A program made the position numbers and the translations under genes. DNA of 64,000 nt from Aristolochia californica (lineage: Eukaryota; Streptophyta; Magnoliopsida; Piperales; Aristolochiaceae), in the NCBI GenBank assembly GCA_029961685.1, contig JARWKL010000008.1, positions 2,420,501 through 2,484,500 of the forward strand, written 5' to 3'. The notes beneath the pieces were generated by a model. That model was not told the DNA's origin. It saw nothing but the letters and a program-made list of their open reading frames with translations, and did no database searches. Shown in pieces: positions 33,929 through 44,700 of this stretch. Every line of letters begins with the position of its first letter. The stretch's first letter is position 1.

Positions 33929-35769
33929 ATGACTGAAACCACCCCAAACCACACTCAGACGGTCGAGGGCTGGGCTGCCCTCGGACCCAGAGGAAAGATC
34001 ACCCCCTTCGTCTTCAAGAGAAGGTATATACTGACCTTGTCCCATCCAGGCTGGAAGCTGAATCACTGGTTCGTTTACCCATCTCGTCTTGCTGAAATTT
34101 TCTTCCGTTTTCTGCAGAGCAACCGGCGTCGACGACGTTGTCATCAAGATCCTCTACTGCGGAATGTGCCACACTGATCTACATTACATAAACAACGACT
34201 GGGGCATCGCCATGTACCCTCTCGTGCCCGGGTATGTCGAAGGAAGAAAGCAGAAACATGTCGTGATTGTTTTATGTTCATGAGCACAGGTTTCTCCTTC
34301 ATGGAGGTCGATTGCTGATGAACTGTGATGTTGTCAGGCATGAGATCACAGGAGTGGTAACGGAGGTGGGAGCGAATGTGAGCGAATTCAAGATCGAAGA
34401 CCGAGTGGGAGTGGGCTGCTTGGCGGCCTCTTGTCTCCAGTGCGAGTTCTGTAACGCCAACGAGGAGAATTACTGCGAGCAGATGCAGTTCACCTATTGC
34501 GGCATCTTCTGGGATGGAAGCATCACCTACGGAGGGTATTCCAAAATGCTGGTCGCCGACCGGAGGTGAGCCTACCTTGGTTCGCAACCACCTTTGTCAA
34601 TAAAAAAATATTAAAAAAATTAGCAAAGTATGTGATGCAGGTATGTGGTGCACGTTCCGGAGAATCTACCAATGGACTCTGCGGCGCCGCTTCTGTGCGC
34701 CGGGATAACAGTGTACAGCCCCATGAAGCAACACAACATGTTGCAGGCCGGAAAGAAGTTCGGAGTGGTGGGACTGGGCGGATTGGGGCACGTAGCGGTC
34801 AAACTCGGGAAGGCGTTTGGGCTGGAAGTGACCGTGATAAGCACCTCTCCATCCAAGGAGGAGGAGGCCAAGAGCCGCTTGGGAGCTCACAACTTTCTCC
34901 TCAGCACCGATTACGAACAAATGAAGGTTCTCTTCTTCCAACCCTTTGCCCTAATTTCAAAAATTCTTGCTCTTCCCACACGAGACTGCTATATTGATAA
35001 TTATTCCTATATAGAAATGAGCCGGAAAACTGTATCCAATTTTGGAATCCTCGGCTCTCCTAGGGTTGCCTATGTGTTCGTTTACCATCTCTGCACTGAT
35101 GATGTAGTGATATGTAAGCAGTCAAAGGTTATGTGTCGCTTTTATCTGTCCACATGTACAGTAGACCGGTCAAAATTGGGTGATTTTGAATATATGGCTT
35201 TTTAAATGGTTATTTTGATAAAAAATTCATCTTAAAATAACACTTCTTTGGCAAGCTCTTGATAAAGATTATGATGGCTTAGTTTGTGGTTCGAAACAGA
35301 AAGAATCTCGAACATTGGACTACATCATCGATACAGTCTCTGCTCCGCATTCTCTGGGGTCCGTCCTGGAGCTCCTAAAGGTGAAGGGCATCTTGGTGCT
35401 CGTGGGTGCACCAGACAAACCGGTACAAGTTCCCGTGTTTCCTCTCATTTTCGGTAAGATCAGCTCCACCATCTGTTCACTGTCATTCACCGTAAAACTT
35501 TCGGTTTCAAAGAGAGATAACAGAGAGAGAGAGAGAGAGAGAGAGAGGTTTTAAAAGATTTTTGCTTTGCAGGGAAACGAGTGGTGGCTGGGAGCGTGAT
35601 GGGAGGGATAAGGGAGACGCAGGAAATGCTGGATCTCTGCGGAAAACACAACATCACTTGCGATATCGAGCTCATCAAGCCAGACTACATCAACACGGCA
35701 GTGGAGCGGCTGGCAAAGAACGACGTCAGATACCGTTTCGTCATTGACATTGCCCAGGAATCCTCCTGA
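33929..35769 (+). CDS. Cinnamyl-alcohol-dehydrogenase-like zinc alcohol dehydrogenase
   Basis: NADP-dependent medium-chain dehydrogenase of the CAD family, reducing or oxidising an aldehyde/alcohol pair in the cytosol. Exons 33929-34023, 34118-34231, 34338-34565, 34641-34926, 35300-35453 and 35573-35769 give 357 aa with in-phase junctions. Catalytic zinc ligands are Cys46 (CGMCHTD), His71 (PGHE) and Cys165; structural zinc Cys102, Cys105, Cys108 and Cys116 are all present; GLGGLG at 190-195 binds the cofactor. The wording ([30 protein letters not shown]) is that of the SAD, mannitol-dehydrogenase or 8-hydroxygeraniol-dehydrogenase-like branch rather than the lignin CAD core, so I give no symbol. 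It is the intact member of a tandem pair with 38097-46231. Confidence 0.93.
35093..35200. repeat. Dispersed repeat in CAD intron 4, copy 1
   Basis: Aligns to 47007-47115 over about 108 bases (shared words CTGATGAT, CAGTCAAAG, CACATGTA, GGTCAAA and TTGGGT). Similarity is about 75 percent by eye. The second copy is 0.8 kb beyond the tandem CAD pseudogene, not inside it. Confidence 0.55.
35522..35547 (+). repeat. AG dinucleotide microsatellite
   Basis: Thirteen AG units in the last intron of the intact CAD-like gene. The equivalent intron of the tandem pseudogene has a shorter impure GA stretch near 46024-46048, in keeping with common origin. Confidence 0.85.
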
Positions 35770-38096
35770 GATAAACACCTTACTTCATTGTCCTTGATCT
35801 TTGGGGCTTTGGTTTTTCAGTTTCGTTCAGCTTGTATAATCTGTGTTTGTGATAATAATTTATCAGCTTTGAAGCTCTTGAACATTCATGAATTCCTCTC
35901 AACACGAGATGTAACTTTGAAATTTTTGTTAAAAATCAGGAGTACGATTGCCACTTTTAAGTTTTTTATTGAAGATTCATGTAAAACTCAGTGTTATAAA
36001 CCAGACTGAATCATTCCGTTGAACTAGATTCAAACGGATCTGGAACCATGCCCATGTCAATATATGCAGAAACCTGGGGAGGGTAAAAAATCGCCCTTTC
36101 GCGGTTTATCAGGTGAACTATATCAAACCTGGTCTTCTCGCTCCCCTCTTCAACAGCATGGACAAGGGAAAAAGGGAAAAAGGGAAAGGGAGGGGGCAGT
36201 AGATCCCTGCACCCCTTTCCGCTTGCCTCTAGGACTGTAGAGGAAGAGTGGAGCCTCGCCTCGCCTCACCCACCTTACTACAAAAATGACATTTTTACCA
36301 GTCGGATTTTTTTTGAAGAAATTAATTTCATTAGCGGAAATACTTCTATCAGTGAAATCTAATTTTCAGTAGGAGAGGTTTTAACTTTTCCGAAAAAAAA
36401 AAATCACCTGCAAAAGATTTCTCTGGAAATTTTTTCCTCTCTCGGAAAACCTTTTTTCTAGAGAAAGTATTAATTTTGTTGTTAGAAAAATTTTCAACAA
36501 AAACTTTTCCTTTCATGGAGAAAAGTTTTTCCGAATTAAAATACTGAAAAAATAACTCTTACCAAAACTAAATTTTTGCTGGGAAAGGATTGGAGACCTT
36601 TTCCACCAATTTTTTTGTTACAAAAGTAATCTTGGTGAAGACAAGTAGTTAGGTTCAGAATCCCACACAAGTAGAGGAGGTACTGAGCCAAACCAACTCG
36701 CAAGCTGCTCAAACTCGGTTGAATTGGAATAAGGCTAATTAGTATAACAAACCAAGCTCAAGATTTTCGAAGCTCAGCTTGTTAGCTCATGAGCAGATGC
36801 ATTAGCTTAAATTTTCATACAAAAAATACTCTTTACCCTAACTGCTCTCGTAAATTCTCTTTTTAGTTGGTTGATGATTATTTTTAGTTACCTCAAACCT
36901 CATATATGATCGATCATTCAACCCTTTCAGGTCCCTCAACATTTAAGTTGTTGTTTGCTAATAGAATAAATATTATTGATGGAGAAGTTCGCTCTTTCTA
37001 TTAGGTTTATTAAGTTGGCTATTGTAGATTATGCTTTGTTGCAAAGTGTTTGACTCTACAATTGCGTGCAATTCAATGGTACTAAACTCATCACCAAATT
37101 CTCTCTACTCATTTTTTTAATTTATAAAAATTTGGAGTTATAAATGTATGTTGAGTTCGAACTCAGCTCGAGCTCAAGCTTGAACTCATTTAAAAATTTT
37201 GAGCTTGAGCTCGACTTCAATTTAAGGTTCGATGATGAGCTCGAACTTAAAGTCTTAAGGTCAAGCCACAGGTTTGAGCTTGGTTGGACTCAGTGCCACC
37301 TCTACTAGCAAGGAATGTCAAAATTCTAGAATAGGATGCCAATAATTCTTCTCCATGCAAAAAGAAAACTCTAGAAAGCCTCCTACATGGAATCCACAAC
37401 AAAGATTTTCAAACCTAAAAGATTCTCATTCTAAGGAGAAGATATTTCATCCTCAAATCTCTCAACCAAAGGAAATATGTTGATTTTTAAGACTCCATAA
37501 ATTACATCCTAAGTAGAGAGAAGGAAAGAGAAAAGAGGAGAAGAGAAGAAAGAGAAGAGAGGATAAATTCATTTTTTCCTAAATAAAGTGAAGAGTATCT
37601 ATAATATTTGCTCTAACAGCCCTTAATCGATTCCATTGATAAAGGGTTAGAAGTTATGATTCCGTCTTTTAAGTGGGTTTGATCAAAAGAAAAGGAATAG
37701 GATTTTAGATATTTTCATACATTTTTACAATGTAAGTTGTACAATTGGTTCCTTGTTTGTTCAGATTTTCCAAGAGATTCAGAAAGAAGACTCACGGAAT
37801 AGTGATCTCTCGATGGAACGAGTTTGAAGTAAAATCCCATTCCAAATCCCTTCTCGTGACATCTAGACACCATTAACGATGGTATCTCGTGCTGCATCTC
37901 TATTCAGATTTAAAAAGTAGAAAACTAGTGATTAACGTGAATCGTAGAAGTCAAGAGGGGATGAACACTGCACGCATGAAAGAACGACGTAATGAATCAG
38001 CAGAGAGACCCACGAGATTCAAGAGAGTTACTTTGAGCGAGAGAAGTAAATATATGCGCAGCAGAACTACAAATCTCGCTACCGGAGCTGGGAAAG
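35770..38096. other. Spacer between the tandem CAD-like copies
   Basis: No gene seen. The segment 36290-36650 is rich in TTTTCC/GGAAAA words and begins after TTACTACAAAAA, which slightly recalls CACTA-element ends, but no matching opposite end was found. Positions 37150-37290 are rich in GAGCTCGA words. The remainder is featureless. Confidence 0.4.
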
Positions 38097-38560
38097 ATGA
38101 CTGAAACCACCCCAAACCACACTCAGAGAGTCGAGGGTTGGGCAGCCCTCGAACCCAGAGGAAAGATCACACCCTTCGTCTTCAAGAGAAGGTATATATT
38201 GTTCAGCTACTAGCTCAGGAAAAGGAAAATGCTGATTTCTTCCGTTTTCTGCAGAGCAACCGGCGTCGACGATGTTGTCATCAAAATCCTCTACTGTGGT
38301 ATGTGCCACACTGATCTCCATTACATTGACAACGCCTGGGGAATCACCGTGTACCCTCTTGTGCCCGGGTATGAACATGTAAATCTGCTCGTGTTTGCTT
38401 CTGGTTAAAATCACGGGGATCGATTGTTGATGGGATACGGGTTGTGTCAGGCATGAGATCATTGGAGTGATAACTGAGGTGGGATCGAACGTGAACGAAT
38501 TCAAGAGCGGAGACCGAGTGGGAGTGGGCTGCTTAGCGGCTTCTTGCCTCCCGTGTGAGT

Positions 38561-39210
38561 TGTTGAAAATCAACACCAGCGGGCCCAGCTCATGTGGGCC
38601 CATCTTTTGTTTAAGTTGTAAACGCACAGTGCATCGGGAGTAAGTGAGGAAATAAAATAAAAAAAGGTGAAATAAAATCACGGGATAGAAAAACGAAGAA
38701 AAACAGAAAGGGGGAAAATACGCGAGAGAGAAGGAAAAAGGGAGCTAGGGCAAGAGAAGTGCGTTGCCAGTGCCGGAAAGGAAGGTCCTGTTGTCGGTGT
38801 CGTCGCCTTCGTAGTTGCCACAGAAGAGAGAGCCGTAGAGGCTCGTTGTTGCTAGAACAGAGAACAGAGTGTTGTTTGCTGTTGTTGTCGTAGTTGGAGT
38901 TCGGGACTGTTGTTGGAAGAGGTCAGGGTTGCACGCCGACGTTGTTACCGGAGAGGAGAGAGCCGTGGTGGCTCGCCTTTGCTGGACAGAGGCGTCGAGG
39001 AGCGACGCTGCTGCTGAACAGTGTCTGTGTGCGTAGAAAGGAGGTTCGCTTTTCTCTCAAGTTTTATTTTTGTTAATACTTTGTTTGTGAACTCGATTTG
39101 TGTATTTTATTATGAGAAAGTGTATTTGCCAGATGTTATGGTGTGTATTCAGAATGTGGATTGAATAGATTAGTAGATTTGTGGTTGTGTTTGTGAAAAT
39201 TAATTCAACA
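38561..39210 (+). repeat. 5' LTR of the copia element
   Basis: 650 bp, TGTTGAAAATCAACACC to AATTAATTCAACA. The first 13 bases hold an inverted repeat (TGTTGA with TCAACA). Followed by the primer-binding site at 39213. Confidence 0.93.
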
Positions 39211-39340
39211 ATTGGTATCAGTGCGGGACGGTCAGGGACCGTTGTTTGTTTTGGTGAAGGTATCTTAAGGTGTGAACAGTAAGGTACTCTGCAAGGTTGT
39301 TGTTATCTGAGGTTATTGGGTAGAGTGAAGTTGTGCTAAC

Positions 39341-40219
39341 ATGATGAATGACCTTCATGTGGGTGGAGGAGTCAAGAAGTTCAACCACAAAAAACTATAA
39401 TACGTGGTCAACATGTATTGAGTCTTACCTACAAGGTCAAGACCTGTGGGAGGTTGTTGGTGGCAATGAAACTACACAACCAGTGGCAGTGGATGCCAAT
39501 GGGACCCTACGAAAATGGAAAATTAAAGCAGGTAAAGCAATGTTTGCTTTAAAGACCACAGTTGAAGAAGAAATGTTGGAGCACATTCAGGATACAAAAA
39601 CACCGAAGGAAGTATGGGACATCTTTGTTGTATTGTTTTCAAAAAAGAATGATGTAAGGTTGCAACTGCTTGAGAATGAGCTATTATCAACGGCGCAATG
39701 GGACATAACCATTGCTCAATACTTCCACAAGATGAAGTTGATATGCAGGGAAATTTCAGATTTAGACCCAAAAACTCCCATTGAGGAAACCAGGATAAAG
39801 AGGATAATTACCCATGGTTTAAGACCCGAATATCGAGGGTTCATTGCCATTATATAGGGATGGCCGACTCCACCATCACTTGTTGAGTTTGAAAATTTAT
39901 TTGTTGGTCAAGAAGCCTTGGCTAAGAAAATGGGAGAAGTCTCACTAAAGAGTGAGGAGGAAGCGCTTTACACTAGCAAGAAGACAGGTAATGTAAAGCG
40001 ATACACTGGCAGTGGGTCTAGAAAGGATGGTGACAAGGTGAAAAGTCACCAAGAAGAAAGAAGCTCTTATCAAAAAAATCATCAAGAAGAAGGATGCTCT
40101 CGTCAAGGGGGAGCTTCGAAGAATCGTGAAAATGGTAGAAGGTTTGATGTCAAGTGTTACAACTGCGGGAGGATGGGCCACATAGTGAGAAATTGTTGGT
40201 CCCAGAAGCAGTCTGTTTA
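39341..40219 (+). pseudogene. Copia gag (UBN2 type) with CCHC zinc knuckle
   Basis: After ATG at 39341 (MMNDLHVGGG) the frame breaks near 39400 and again near 39857 (TAG). The main body, 39390-39857, reads like UBN2-type gag (YNTWSTCIESYLQGQDLWEVV, KEVWDIF, THGLRPEY), and a further block ends in the zinc knuckle CYNCGRMGHIVRNC near 40160-40200. It then runs toward the protease start (EEELALIVTTLEQI), where host sequence takes over. Not translatable as one protein. Confidence 0.85.
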
Positions 40220-40371
40220 AGGTAACACTGCCAGTTACACATCTCAGGAGAAGATTGAAGAGGAGTGGGATGCTGAAGCACATTTTGTTAAGGAGAAGGA
40301 AGAATGACACTTGGTTATGGGGGAAGAAGAATTAGCCCTCATTGTAACAACACTTGAACAGATAAGTGATG

Positions 40372-41105
40372 ATCTGTTGAAGAAAGGGGTTGATAAGATA
40401 GTTCAAGGCTTGATTGAGGAGTTGGAGAGGAACGTTAGGCCTATTAAAGGGCGTGATGACGTGAAAGTTGTTGTTACAGTATCTGCTGGTAATGATGAGG
40501 TCATTGGGATCATGGTATCTGATGCAATTGATAAAGTGGGTCCTGATGGTGTACTGTCTATTGAGTATTCGTCATCCTTTGAGACCACAGTTGATGTTGA
40601 GGAAGGAATGGAGATTGACAGAGGTTATATCTCCTCTCAGTTTGTTACAAACCCAGAACAGTTAATCGCAGAATTTGAGAATGCTAGAGTTTTGGTGACT
40701 GACTAGAATAATTTAACAACCATTATAGCTGATGCTGCAACAAAAGATGAAATTCAGGCTAGGATTAATCAGATAAAGAAGGAGTTGGCTGAAACAGATT
40801 CTGTTTATGATTCAAAAAATTTGGTAGAGAGGATTGCCAAGCTGTCAGGTGGAATTGCTGTCATAAAGGTTGGATCTGCAACTGAGACGGAACTTGGGGA
40901 CCAAAAAGTTCAAATTGGAAGTGCTAAGAATGCCACTTTTGCTGCCATTGAGGAGGGTATTGTACCTAGAGGTGGTGTTGCACTAGTCCACTTGTCTACA
41001 TATGTCCTTGCCATCAAGGACAAACTTGCAGACTCTGATGAGCTACTTGGAGTAGACATCGTATAAAAGGCTTTGGTGGCACTTGCTGTGTTGATTGCTC
41101 ATAAT
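40372..41105 (+). pseudogene. Captured chloroplast chaperonin-60 alpha fragment
   Basis: Intronless sequence whose translation matches the alpha subunit of the RuBisCO-binding chaperonin: KKGVDKIVQGLIEELE, DAIDKVGPDGVLSIE, TTVDVEEGMEIDRGYIS, then TIIADAATKDEIQARI, ERIAKLSGGIAVIKVG, NATFAAIEEGIVP and VALVHLSTYV. The lack of introns implies capture from spliced mRNA. A stretch of roughly 110 residues (the apical part) is missing at about 40706, where a TAG replaces the expected Gln codon; a second Gln-to-stop change (TAA) is near 41065. The 5' junction is in frame with gag, so gag and chaperonin form one open frame from 40311 to 40706. Confidence 0.88.
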
Positions 41106-41260
41106 GCAGTTCTCCATGAAGATCTTGAGTTGGGTTCTTGGAAACAGCTACAGAGGTTATCACAGATAAGAAGGTTTTGAAGAAGGTTTTGAAGGAAGGA
41201 AATAGCTATGAAAAGCCAAATGAAGAGGTTTGTCTTAGAGTTAAACTGACTGGAGAAGCA
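41106..41260 (+). pseudogene. Captured FKBP62/65-type immunophilin fragment
   Basis: Directly after the chaperonin segment the reading changes to DLELGSW, then in the next frame TATEVITDKKVLKKVLKEG and YEKPNEEVCLRVKLTGE. This matches the junction between the second and third FKBP domains of plant ROF1/ROF2-like proteins (LELVSWKTVTE, then KKVLKEGEGYERPNEG). One base is lost after TGG AAA. After about 41260 the likeness fades. It is intronless, so it too was probably taken from mRNA. Assigned from memory of the family. Confidence 0.7.
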
Positions 41261-41370
41261 AGAAGGATTCAAGATGGAGATGAGCCAATTTATCGGAGAA
41301 GGCCAAAAGATGTAGAGATCAAGAGGTGTGACTGTGTAGACAAAACATGATCTAGGCATAGGTGCTTGTG

Positions 41371-41381
41371 TTGAGGGGGAG
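41371..41381 (+). other. Polypurine tract of the copia element
   Basis: TTGAGGGGGAG immediately precedes the TG of the 3' LTR at 41382, as expected for the plus-strand primer. Confidence 0.8.
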
Positions 41382-41727
41382 TGTTGAAAATCAACACCAG
41401 CAGGCCCAGCTCATGTGGGCCCATCTTTTGTTTAAGTTGTGGACGCACAGTGCGTCGTGAGTAAGTGAGGAAATAAAATCAAGAAAGGGTGAAATAAAAT
41501 CACAGGATAGAAAAAAGAAGAAAAACAGAAAGGGGGAAAATACTCGAGAGAGAAGGAAAAAGGGAGCTAGGGCAAGAGAAGTGCGTCGTCGGTGCCGGAA
41601 GGGAAGGTCCTGCTGTAGGTGTCGTCACCATCGTAGTTGCCATAGAAGAGAGAGCCGCAGAGGCCCGTTGTTGCTGGAACAGATAACGGAGTGTTGTTTG
41701 TTGTTGTTGTCGTAGCTGAAGCTCGGG

Positions 41728-42072
41728 TGATGCAGGCGAGAATATTTGATGCGGGTACATATTCGGATCCGGTGTAAATAGTCGAATCCTTAACCGGATT
41801 TTTAGTCGGAATCAGATCTTTAGTTGGATCCTTAATCGGATCTGCTGTATTGAACCCGGTTTAGGGTTTGCTTTATTTTGAGCTGCAGCCCGGGCTTGTC
41901 GGGGGCGTTGAGTTCAGTTAAAAGACTATTTAGGTTTTAGGGATGGGGGTTGAATGATATTTCGAATCGATTTAGAGAATTTCTCTACGATTTCAAGGTG
42001 GATTTCGTGCGTTCCTCCCGTGATTCTCAACTTGATCGGCCTACAGGATAATCACTATTTTGTCCGGCGTCA
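41728..42072 (+). repeat. 5' LTR of the gypsy element
   Basis: 345 bp, 18 bp longer than its partner owing to an indel in a run of CGGATCC/TTAGTCGGA words. Confidence 0.9.
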
Positions 42073-42710
42073 GTTGGTATCTAAGTTTCAGGCTCGAGAA
42101 GAAGCTGATCTCGCCAGAGACGCTGCAGCGAGTAGAAGGGTCGACGAAGACGACGCCGTCGCCATCGCCGTCACTGTTGAGCTACCGCTCAACACTGTTG
42201 TCGTCGTCGTTGAGCTACCGCTCAATGTTGCTGTCGGAAACACTAGGGATTCAACCGAGCAAGTCCAGAAACAAAGCAGTGACTCTGGAGTTGCCGGAAG
42301 CGAGGGAATCGACAGGGAAAGGGTTCGGCATCGATGTCGTCAGCGCCAGAACTATCGTTCGACGTCGTCGTTGCTGTCGCAGTAGCCGGCACAACCGTCG
42401 ACGGAGCTGGCCGAATAGAACGAGTTCGGGACTGACCGAACACAGAAGCGCTGCAACAGAGGTTCGACTGAGAGAGGAGAACCTCGCACGAGGTAGGTGC
42501 ACCTCGGGCTGCCGAAGACGACGACCGGAGAGGGCCACCGGAGAGGTCTTGAAAAAAAAAGGACTCTGAAATCCCGATTTCGGGAGGAAATTTCCATCGG
42601 CGTCGGGACAGTTTCCAGCGTCGTGGTATTTTTGATTTGGGGACAAACCTAAGTTATCTGATTTTATTTTTTTATCATTTTTTTATTAAAAAAAAACTAG
42701 TGGACAAATA

Positions 42711-44376
42711 TTGTCTTCCATGGCTGGTGGTCGTGGTTGTAGCCATAATGTTCAGGCAGTGATATTGGAAGATTTGCAGAGGCAAGTCGCAGAGTTAACC
42801 CAGCGTCTCACGACGCAGGATTTTGGTTCTCGTGAGATGGAAGATCACGATTCCGATGCCAAGGTCGAAAACCCAGATCATAATCATACTCGATTCGGGG
42901 AACACCGTAGGGATCGACCTGTAGACCTCAGTTTTCGCATGACGCTACTCGAGTTTTTTGGTACGTTACAAGCCGACGGATTCATTGACTGGTTGCAGGA
43001 GATATAGCGTATCTTTGAGTATAAGGAAGTCCCAGATAACGTCAAGGTGAAATTGGTTGCCATGAAACTGCGTGGTGGGAGCAGTTGCGGCGATCACGAG
43101 ACCGACAGGGCAAGGCCAAACTCACTGATTGGAAGAAGATGAAGAAGAAGATGAAGGGTCAATTCCTTCCTTTCGGTTACACTCAAACCTGTTTCAGCTA
43201 CTTCATTTGTTGCGGCGAGGCTCGAGATCAGTGGATGATTACACGAAAGAGTTCTATCAGTTGCTTGCCCGGAATGACTTATCTGAGACAAAAGAGCAGT
43301 TGGTGGCACGGTATTTGGGGGGGTTACGACAGCCCCTGCAGGATGTCCTCTGTCTTCACTCGCTGTGGACCATTTCTGAAGCCTTCCAGCGTGCATTGGC
43401 TGTGGAACAACAGTTGAACCGGAGGCCCATGATCAGAAGCGATCAAAGCAGCCCACCAGCTCATCCTACAGAATCCGTTTCTGCCCCGCAACCTACACAA
43501 GGTACTTCTACTTCACGTATTCGATGTTTTCGATGTGGTAAACAGGGCCTAAACCCTGCTAGTCAGAAGGGCAAAAATCTTCTGATTGAAGAAGAAGTGG
43601 TAGATGAAAATGCGGAGCTTGGGGAGCCTGTGTATGATGATGATGAAGATGGAGATGTGTTGTATGGTGATGTCCATGCGACTCTGGTTGTTCGTCCGAG
43701 TCTGTTGACTCCCAAGGTGGATTTAGGGGATGATTGGTTGCAGACCACTATTTTCCACATGACCTGCATAGTCGTCGATAAAGTGTACACGATGATCATT
43801 GACGGTGGCAGTCGTGAGAATGTCGTGTCTGAAGAGACTGTCCAAAAATTGCAGTTGAAGACGGATAATCATCCCAAATCGTACAAGTTGACATGGCTGA
43901 CTAAAGGCATTGAGGTACCAGTAGATCAGCGATGTCTCGTATCTTTTTCCATCGGCATGAAATATTTCGATACCGTTTGGTGTGATGTTGCCTCTATGGA
44001 AGCATGTCATGTGTTGTTAGGCCACCCTTGGCAGTATGATCGTCGTGTTATTCATGATGAGCGGAAGAATACCTTTTCCTTTAACATCAACGGGAAGAAA
44101 ATTGTGTTGGCACCTCGTCAGGCAAGACCCACTCCTCCTCCGATGGCTGGTATTACTAACCTGCTTTCACTGTCCAGGGTTTTCGTCGAACATGGAGACG
44201 TCGCGGAGGATCCTCCTCCTAGACTGCCGCCTGAGCAGGCGCAGCTGGCCATTCCCGCGTGTCATTTGCGGCCTTCTGACGTTTTTCATGTCCCCCCCCT
44301 TTGTTTCCTTATTTTCTGGGTTCCGCTACCACTATATGACCTCGAGGGCGAGTTCTTTCCAACCCGAGGAGATTGA
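42711..44376 (+). pseudogene. Gypsy gag-protease polyprotein, disrupted
   Basis: Starts near MSSMAGGRGCSHN, then a coiled-coil-like segment and FIDWLQEI followed by TAG at 43005 (Glu expected). A small deletion near 43070 and a frameshift near 43180 follow; the longest open part is 43129-44376 (415 codons). It contains gag (RRGSRSVDDYTKEFYQLLAR), a degenerate zinc knuckle (CFRCGKQG) and a retropepsin-like domain (MIIDGGSRENVVSEE, with DGG replacing DSG, then WCDVASMEACHVLLGHPWQY). The last codons overlap the first bases of the 3' LTR. Probably inactive. Confidence 0.85.
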
Positions 44377-44700
44377 TGCAGGCGAGAATATTTGATGCGG
44401 GTACATATTCGGATCCTTAATCGGATCCGGTGTAAATAGTCGGATCCTTAACCGGATCTTTAGTCGGATCTGTTGTGTTGAACCCGGGTTAGGGTTTGCT
44501 TTATTTTGAATTGTAGCCCGGGCTTGTCGGGGGCGTTGAGTTCGGTTAAAAGACTATTTAGGTTTTAGGGATGGGGGTTGAATGATATTTCGAATCGATT
44601 TAGAGAATTTCTCTACGATTTCAAGGTAGATTTCATGTATTCCTCCTGTGATTCTCAGCTTGATCCGCTTACAGGATAATCTCTATTTTGTCTGGCATCA
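44374..44700 (+). repeat. 3' LTR of the gypsy element
   Basis: 327 bp, preceded by the purine-rich CCCGAGGAGAT. The target duplication TCGGG follows directly. Confidence 0.9.

Larger units (their letters stand above)
41728..44700 (+). mobile_element. Ty3/gypsy gag-protease-only element (TR-GAG type), nested
   Basis: A 2973-bp element inserted in the copia 3' LTR with target duplication TCGGG (41723-41727 and 44701-44705). LTRs 41728-42072 and 44374-44700 both begin TGATGCAGGCGAGAATATTT and end in a GGCGTCA or GGCATCA form. A primer-binding site (TGGTATCTAAG) starts at 42075. The interior codes for gag and an aspartic-protease-like region only; there is no RT, RNase H or integrase and no room for them. 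This is the layout of TR-GAG elements. It is younger than the host copia element because it sits inside it. Confidence 0.92.

Noticed and set aside
36285..36650. CACTA transposon end
   Set aside because: TTACTACAAAAA resembles the terminal word, but no opposite end or target duplication was found.
39900..41100. A functional chaperonin gene
   Set aside because: It lacks both ends and a large middle segment and has two stops; it is a captured fragment.
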